A stretch of 10,883 nucleotides of DNA from Lysobacterales bacterium CG_4_10_14_3_um_filter_64_11 (GTDB lineage: Bacteria > Pseudomonadota > Gammaproteobacteria > Xanthomonadales > Xanthomonadaceae): the NCBI GenBank assembly GCA_002782905.1, contig PFJA01000154.1:1-10883 (forward strand), in the 5' to 3' direction. Under the pieces are notes generated by a model that saw only the letters and a program-made list of their open reading frames with translations, was not told the DNA's origin and did no database searches. This document shows positions 7,389 to 10,883 of this stretch, piece by piece (position 1 is the stretch's first letter; each line of letters opens with the position of its first letter). Position numbers and translations under genes: made by a program.

Positions 7389-7972
7389 TGGGCCTGTTCG
7401 CGCCGATTTATGCGCGTTGTCTGGTCTGGGCCAACCACCATCGCGCGCCAAGTTTTCTGGCGGCGATGAGCGCCGCCGAATCGGTGATCTTTCCGGTACC
7501 CCCGGATGTGATGCTGATTCCGATGACGCTGGCGCAGCCGCAACGCTGGTGGCGCTTCGCGCTGATCTGCACGCTTGCCTCGCTGATCGGTGGCCTGTTG
7601 GGTTACGTACTCGGCAGTTACCTGCTCGATGCGCTGTGGCCGTGGATCGAGCGGTTGGGTTGGGCCGGAACGTTTCTGCGGGTGCAGGGTCTGTTCACAC
7701 AGTACGGATTCTGGATCGTGTTTGTGGCCGGATTTACGCCGATCCCGTACAAAATATTCACGCTCGCTTCCGGCGCTACCGGCATTGGCCTGGTGCCCTT
7801 CATTGTTGGCTCGTTCGTCGGCCGCGGGGCGCGCTTCTTTCTTGTCGCCGGGTTGATCGCCTGGGGTGGCACGTGGTTGCAGCGCGGCTTGCAGCGCTAT
7901 ATCGAATGGCTGGGTTGGGGCATCGCCATCGTGCTGCTGGCGCTTGCCTTGTGGTTGGAATGGCGCGGGTGA
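7388..7972 (+). CDS. YqaA-like VTT/DedA-family inner-membrane protein
   Basis: This 194-residue protein belongs to the SNARE-associated/VTT (DedA-like) superfamily and resembles the YqaA branch. Clues are the re-entrant-like segment around E31 (SAAESVIFPVPPDVMLIPM), the conserved GFTPIPYKIFTLASGATG (115-132) and the GSFVGRGARFF arginine-glycine motif (141-151). Hydrophobic segments lie at about 57-80, 108-131, 135-160 and 177-192. DedA-type proteins have been linked to lipid-carrier or phospholipid flipping, but the YqaA branch has no settled function, so the role is open. I chose the ATG at 7388, which overlaps the pcm stop by one base (TGATG). A GTG at 7385 would add one residue. The 3' end overlaps the nlpD-like gene by 13 bases. 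Confidence 0.88.
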   Translation: MGLFAPIYARCLVWANHHRAPSFLAAMSAAESVIFPVPPDVMLIPMTLAQPQRWWRFALICTLASLIGGLLGYVLGSYLLDALWPWIERLGWAGTFLRVQGLFTQYGFWIVFVAGFTPIPYKIFTLASGATGIGLVPFIVGSFVGRGARFFLVAGLIAWGGTWLQRGLQRYIEWLGWGIAIVLLALALWLEWRG

Positions 7973-8760
7973 AAACCATCGCGCACGTGTTGTGCCTGCT
8001 GCTGGCACTGGCCGTGTTGGCCAGTTGTGGGCGCAGTACCGTGGTGCGCCGCGATCACTACGGCCGGCCGGTTTCGACGCAGCCGATCAGCGCTGGCTCG
8101 GTGCTGGTGCAGCGCGGCGACACCTTGTATGGCATCGCCTTTCGCGCCGGTCAGGATTATCGCGACGTGGCGCGCTGGAATGGCATCCGCCCGCCGTACA
8201 CGATCTACCCCGGGCAGCGCCTGCAACTGCGCGGCCCGGCGCTGGCCACGGTGTCGAGCCGCCGCCCGAGTGCTGCGGCCGCGCCGCGCAAGCCAACGCA
8301 GACGCCGGTGCAAACACCGCGCCCGGTTGCGCGCAAGCCGGTTGCGCCCGCACCACGCCGCCCAGCCCCGGCGCCGTCAACGGCGGCAGCCATCGCCTGG
8401 CGCTGGCCCACGCAAGGCGCGCTGATCGGGCGTTTTGTCGCTGGCGACACGACCCGTCAGGGCATCGATATCGCCGGTAGTGGCGGGCAGGCCGTGGTCG
8501 CCGCCGCCGCCGGCACGGTGGTCTACTCCGGCTCGGGTCTGGTCGGTTACGGCGAGCTGATCATCATCAAGCATTCCGAGGAGTGGTTGTCGGCCTACGG
8601 CCATAATCGCCGCCGTCTGGTTGCTGAGGGCGCGGCGGTGGTTGCCGGGCAGAGCATCGCGGAGATGGGTCGTACCGGCGCCAGCCGCGACATGCTGCAT
8701 TTCGAGATTCGCCGCAACGGCAAGCCGGTCGATCCGCTGCCGCTGCTGCCGGCGCAGTAA
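7960..8760 (+). CDS. nlpD: NlpD-like lipoprotein: LysM plus degenerate M23 (LytM) domain, amidase activator
   Basis: This 266-residue protein has a signal peptide ending in the lipobox LASC, with lipid attached at C23. A LysM domain follows (about 47-91; VQRGDTLYGIAFRAG ... IYPGQRL), then a Pro/Ala/Arg-rich linker (about 98-142) and a LytM/M23 domain (about 147-264). The zinc-site residues are degraded: the first His of HxxxD is R166 (D170 remains) and the first His of the final HxH is M245 (H247 remains), while YGHN keeps H215. E. coli NlpD is altered at the same two positions and acts by activating the amidase AmiC during cell separation, so the same is inferred here. It is shorter than E. 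coli NlpD (379 aa), mainly in the linker. The start ATG overlaps the previous gene. It is the last gene of the surE run, and rpoS does not follow. Confidence 0.92.
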   Translation: MARVKTIAHVLCLLLALAVLASCGRSTVVRRDHYGRPVSTQPISAGSVLVQRGDTLYGIAFRAGQDYRDVARWNGIRPPYTIYPGQRLQLRGPALATVSSRRPSAAAAPRKPTQTPVQTPRPVARKPVAPAPRRPAPAPSTAAAIAWRWPTQGALIGRFVAGDTTRQGIDIAGSGGQAVVAAAAGTVVYSGSGLVGYGELIIIKHSEEWLSAYGHNRRRLVAEGAAVVAGQSIAEMGRTGASRDMLHFEIRRNGKPVDPLPLLPAQ

Positions 8761-8761
8761 A

Positions 8762-9553
8762 TCAGCCAGGGTCGAGCGTGATCCGGTAGCCGCGCTGCAA
8801 CCGCCGCCGTTGTTTGCGCAACAGCCAACGCAGCAGCAGCCGGCTGGGTCCGAATCGGCCGGGGCGTGGGTAATCGCCCTGGAATACCGGCGCAAAATCG
8901 GGTGCATCGTCGGCCGCGGCGATGCCCAGAAACGCGCAGACCTGCGCCAGGCACGAATCGGGTTGCGTGCGCAGTGTGGTGTTGTGCAACAGCAGGACCT
9001 GATGCGCCGGAAAGTGCCGATACAGGGCATCCAATTGCGCGGCATAGTCGCCACGCGCGCGATAACTGTAGTGGCGCAGTGGCGAGCGCTCGGAAAAATC
9101 GTCGCGATGGCCACGCAGCCGCCAGCGCTCCAGCAGCAACGCCGGCCATAGCGGCCACTGCTCAGCGCCGCGTGCGCGCTCCATGTGATAGTGCGATAGC
9201 GCGCGATCCACCGGGTCGCGCAGCAGGATGATCCAGCGCAGCGCCGGGTTGTATCGCGCCAGGCGTTGCACCAGGCGTTCGTGGAACAGGTAGATCGGGG
9301 TGGCGTCGCCGTACAGCGGTGCGGGTATTGCGTCGGTGGTATCGAAGTGCGTTGCGTAGCGCGCGTCGATTTGCCGTGGCGTGGCGGCATCATCGAATGT
9401 GGGAGCATCAAATACATGCGCTTCCTTGCTGTGCGGCAGACGGATCGCGGGATGCGCCCCGAGATAACGCGCCAGCGCACTGGTTCCGGCTTTCTGCGCG
9501 CCGCCGATGACAAAGCTCAACAGGGGTGGGGTGCTGCCGGTCGATGGCTTCAC
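8762..9553 (-). CDS. Sulfotransferase, carbohydrate type (PAPS-dependent)
   Basis: This 263-residue protein should move a sulfate from PAPS to a hydroxyl or amino group, most likely on a sugar. The 5'-phosphosulfate loop is FVIGGAQKAGTSALARYL (14-31; K21). SKEAHVFD (42-49) corresponds to the KE/F region of heparan-sulfate-type and NodH-like sulfotransferases. The 3'-phosphate site is WIILLRDPVDRALSHY (107-122; R112, S120). The C-terminus is very basic (RKQRRRLQRGYR). No signal peptide is seen, so action on a cytosolic lipid-linked or nucleotide sugar precursor, or at the inner membrane face, is likely. The start is a GTG at 9553 that overlaps the stop of the upstream sulfotransferase by four bases (GTGA); a longer reading to 9841 merely shadows that gene. 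The stop codon is one base from the nlpD stop. Confidence 0.9.
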   Translation of the reverse strand: MKPSTGSTPPLLSFVIGGAQKAGTSALARYLGAHPAIRLPHSKEAHVFDAPTFDDAATPRQIDARYATHFDTTDAIPAPLYGDATPIYLFHERLVQRLARYNPALRWIILLRDPVDRALSHYHMERARGAEQWPLWPALLLERWRLRGHRDDFSERSPLRHYSYRARGDYAAQLDALYRHFPAHQVLLLHNTTLRTQPDSCLAQVCAFLGIAAADDAPDFAPVFQGDYPRPGRFGPSRLLLRWLLRKQRRRLQRGYRITLDPG

Positions 9554-10395
9554 CGGTCGGCTCCCGGCTGCGCGGCGAGAACGGCGTCGATCTCGGCCGG
9601 CGCATACCAGTGCCGCCACGCACCGGGAAATGCACGCAGCGCGCGGTGCACGGTTTGCATCGCGGCGGGGTCGCGGCGCGCCAGCGGGTTCTGTGTGCGC
9701 AGCGTCGCATCTACCATGCCATTCACGCTGACGCGGGTATGCAGCAGCGCACCGTGGCTCGCGACGATATCTTCGTAACGCAACACGTGCGCATCGGGCA
9801 GGTGCGCACGGTACTGCCGGAAAAACCAGTCCAGCACCCACACCTGTCGTTCGAGCACATCGTTGCTGGCATCCAGGCGCGCGGCGAGGTGGGCATCGAG
9901 CCGCTCACCGGCGGGCACACGGCCTTGTTGCACCGGAATATCGACCGATTGCCAGGATGCGATCACCGCCAGCGGATTACGGACGATGGCGAAGGTGTCT
10001 AGTTGCGCGACCAAGGTTGGCAACAGGGCGGTGAATGCGGCGTTGTGCTTGATCACCAGCGTGAAGTCGTCGGGCAGATTTGCCGGTAGCTGCAACTGAC
10101 CCGGATGCGCCTGCAATGCACGCTTGCCGTTGCTGTCGGTTTCGCCGTACAGGTTGTCGGGCACGGCGCCACCGTGCAACTTGCTCGGTGCGGTGCGCGC
10201 GCGCGCGATCTGGCTGCGGACACCACGATAGAACGCCAGCACCTGCTCCAGCGCCAAATCGTGGTCACGCGGCAGGGTCAAAACCGGCATCGGTTCGAAC
10301 AGCGCAACCGTGTTGCGGCATTGGCCGAGCAGTCGGCAGGCGAGCGTGGTACCGGCGCGCGGCACGCCGGTGAGTGCGATGTTGCGCCCGCTAAT
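9550..10395 (-). CDS. Second sulfotransferase; start unclear, probably joined to the upstream glycosyltransferase by a frame change
   Basis: About 281 residues with a different sulfotransferase fold signature from the gene downstream. The PAPS loop is IALTGVPRAGTTLACRLLG, starting only six residues into this reading. A 3'-phosphate-type motif is TFAIVRNPLAVIASWQS, and the C-terminal part has VLRYEDIVAS, typical of the Sulfotransfer_3-like group. The acceptor is unknown, presumably a glycan. The frame has no ATG, GTG or TTG just before the loop. The nearest option is a rare ATT at 10395, and the next Met after it lies beyond the loop. The frame is open upstream to a poor candidate at 10755, where it is only a shadow of the glycosyltransferase. 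Restoring one G in the GGG run at 10389-10387 would merge the two proteins smoothly (…NSVPLAG|RNIALTG…). The coordinates therefore mark the domain, not a firm gene start. Confidence 0.75.
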   Translation of the reverse strand: MSGRNIALTGVPRAGTTLACRLLGQCRNTVALFEPMPVLTLPRDHDLALEQVLAFYRGVRSQIARARTAPSKLHGGAVPDNLYGETDSNGKRALQAHPGQLQLPANLPDDFTLVIKHNAAFTALLPTLVAQLDTFAIVRNPLAVIASWQSVDIPVQQGRVPAGERLDAHLAARLDASNDVLERQVWVLDWFFRQYRAHLPDAHVLRYEDIVASHGALLHTRVSVNGMVDATLRTQNPLARRDPAAMQTVHRALRAFPGAWRHWYAPAEIDAVLAAQPGADR

Positions 10396-10883
10396 GGCAC
10401 GCTGTTCCGCTGCGGTTCGGCCAGTCGCAGAAACGCCGCGCGTTCGCGCGCCAGGGTGAAGCGCGCGGCGGTCGCAGCGCCGGCATCGCGCAGCGTCGCG
10501 TACAGCACCGGGTCGTCCAACGCGCGCACCGCATCGGCAAGCGCGGCGCAGTGCAGCGTCGGTGCCAGCGCATTGCTGCCGGCCACAAGATACGCGCGGT
10601 TGCCGACACAATCGGGCACCACGGTGGCGCAGCCCAGCGCCATCGCTTCGAGCCCCGGCAAATAAAAACCCTCGCTCGCGTGCGGCAGGGTGACCGCGAC
10701 CCGCGCTTGCGCCATGGCAGCAAGGTATCGCGTGCGCGCTATCGGTGTATCGCACAGCACCACGCTGCGGCCTTCAGCGCGCAGCACGGCAGCCAGTTCA
10801 CCGGCCAGTGCGGGTTGCTTGATGCCGTCGATGAACACGGTTTCGCGGGTTCCGGCAACCCCGGCGTGCGGCAGGTTGAGCGC
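10278..10883 (-). CDS. Glycosyltransferase, GT4-like C-terminal part; cut by the window edge, with a frame-shifted tail
   Basis: The frame is open from the right window edge, so the N-terminal half of the protein lies outside. The visible part is the nucleotide-sugar-binding lobe of a GT-B enzyme. It contains a Rossmann strand (RSVVLCD), a short loop and helix, and the ASEGFYLPGLEAMALGCATVV block with the EX7E motif of GT4-type retaining glycosyltransferases. A closing helix reads FTLARERAAFLRL. After about base 10,425 the sequence no longer looks like a glycosyltransferase. The last ~45 codons to the TGA at 10280-10278 are the out-of-frame reading of the following sulfotransferase. Either this is a single fused protein interrupted by a one-base deletion, or the gene overlaps its neighbour by an unusual ~118 bases. 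It is likely part of surface-glycan synthesis. Confidence 0.8.
   Translation of the reverse strand, partial: ALNLPHAGVAGTRETVFIDGIKQPALAGELAAVLRAEGRSVVLCDTPIARTRYLAAMAQARVAVTLPHASEGFYLPGLEAMALGCATVVPDCVGNRAYLVAGSNALAPTLHCAALADAVRALDDPVLYATLRDAGAATAARFTLARERAAFLRLAEPQRNSVPLAGATSHSPACRAPVPRSPADCSANAATRLRCSNRCRF
10385..10400 (-). other. Probable frame disruption between the glycosyltransferase and sulfotransferase domains
   Basis: The glycosyltransferase frame passes through here as S-V-P-L-A-G-A-T. The sulfotransferase frame passes through as R-A-I-S-G-R-N-I. A GTG at 10400-10398 followed by one extra base in the GGG run (10389-10387) would read VPLAGRNIALTGVPRAGTT, with a natural lead into the PAPS loop. 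The third frame holds a TAG at 10393-10391. I see no canonical -1 slippery heptamer, so mutation or sequencing error is more likely than programmed frameshifting. Confidence 0.55.

Noticed and set aside
7279..7959. A 227-codon extension upstream of the nlpD-like start
   Set aside because: It overlaps pcm and the yqaA-like gene out of frame. The signal peptide and lipobox begin right after the ATG at 7960.
9554..9841. A longer N-terminus for the downstream sulfotransferase (start at 9841)
   Set aside because: The extra 96 codons lie inside the other sulfotransferase gene in a shadow frame and are Arg/Ala-rich. The GTG at 9553 is correctly placed before the PAPS loop.
10380..10405. Programmed -1 frameshifting between the glycosyltransferase and sulfotransferase
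   Set aside because: No X XXY YYZ heptamer or A-rich slippery run is present, and no clear downstream stem was seen. A one-base deletion or sequencing error in a G run is simpler.

Overview
The window looks like a chromosomal segment of a GC-rich gammaproteobacterium. The best guess is a member of the Lysobacterales (Xanthomonadales) or a close relative. The backbone is the well-known gammaproteobacterial order ispF–truD–surE–pcm–nlpD, with a yqaA-type membrane protein between pcm and nlpD. rpoS, which follows nlpD in enterics and pseudomonads, is not here. As I recall, Xanthomonas and Xylella lack RpoS, which fits this group. The organism call is an inference from gene order and base composition, not from a search.

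Positions 1-1603 (plus strand) hold the C-terminal part of IspF (isoprenoid precursor synthesis), cut by the window edge, and then TruD (tRNA pseudouridine-13 synthase). Between them lies a ~125-bp imperfect palindrome (430-554) that looks like a dispersed hairpin element and overlaps the first candidate ATG of truD. Positions 1744-1959 encode a 71-residue putative lipoprotein with a very strong ribosome binding site. A hairpin-rich intergenic stretch follows.

Positions 2141-5708 (minus strand) hold a 989-residue GAF-GAF-GGDEF-EAL protein, expected to make and/or degrade cyclic di-GMP, followed 40 bp downstream by an Smr-domain protein. This pair is absent between truD and surE in E. coli.

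Positions 5932-8760 (plus strand) hold surE, pcm, a yqaA-like gene and an nlpD-like gene. Every junction overlaps by 1-13 bp, so this is a translationally coupled stress-survival and envelope operon: nucleotide salvage, protein repair, a membrane protein, and a LysM/degenerate-M23 amidase activator.

Positions 8762-10883 (minus strand) hold a sugar-sulfation cassette. In transcription order it is a GT4-type glycosyltransferase (cut by the right edge), a sulfotransferase whose only good reading joins the glycosyltransferase through a one-base frame change, and a second sulfotransferase starting at an overlapping GTG. The cassette ends one base from the nlpD stop codon, in the slot where rpoS would sit in other gammaproteobacteria. 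The most interesting points are the glycosyltransferase-sulfotransferase frame disruption or fusion, the cassette replacing rpoS, and the palindromic element at the truD start.
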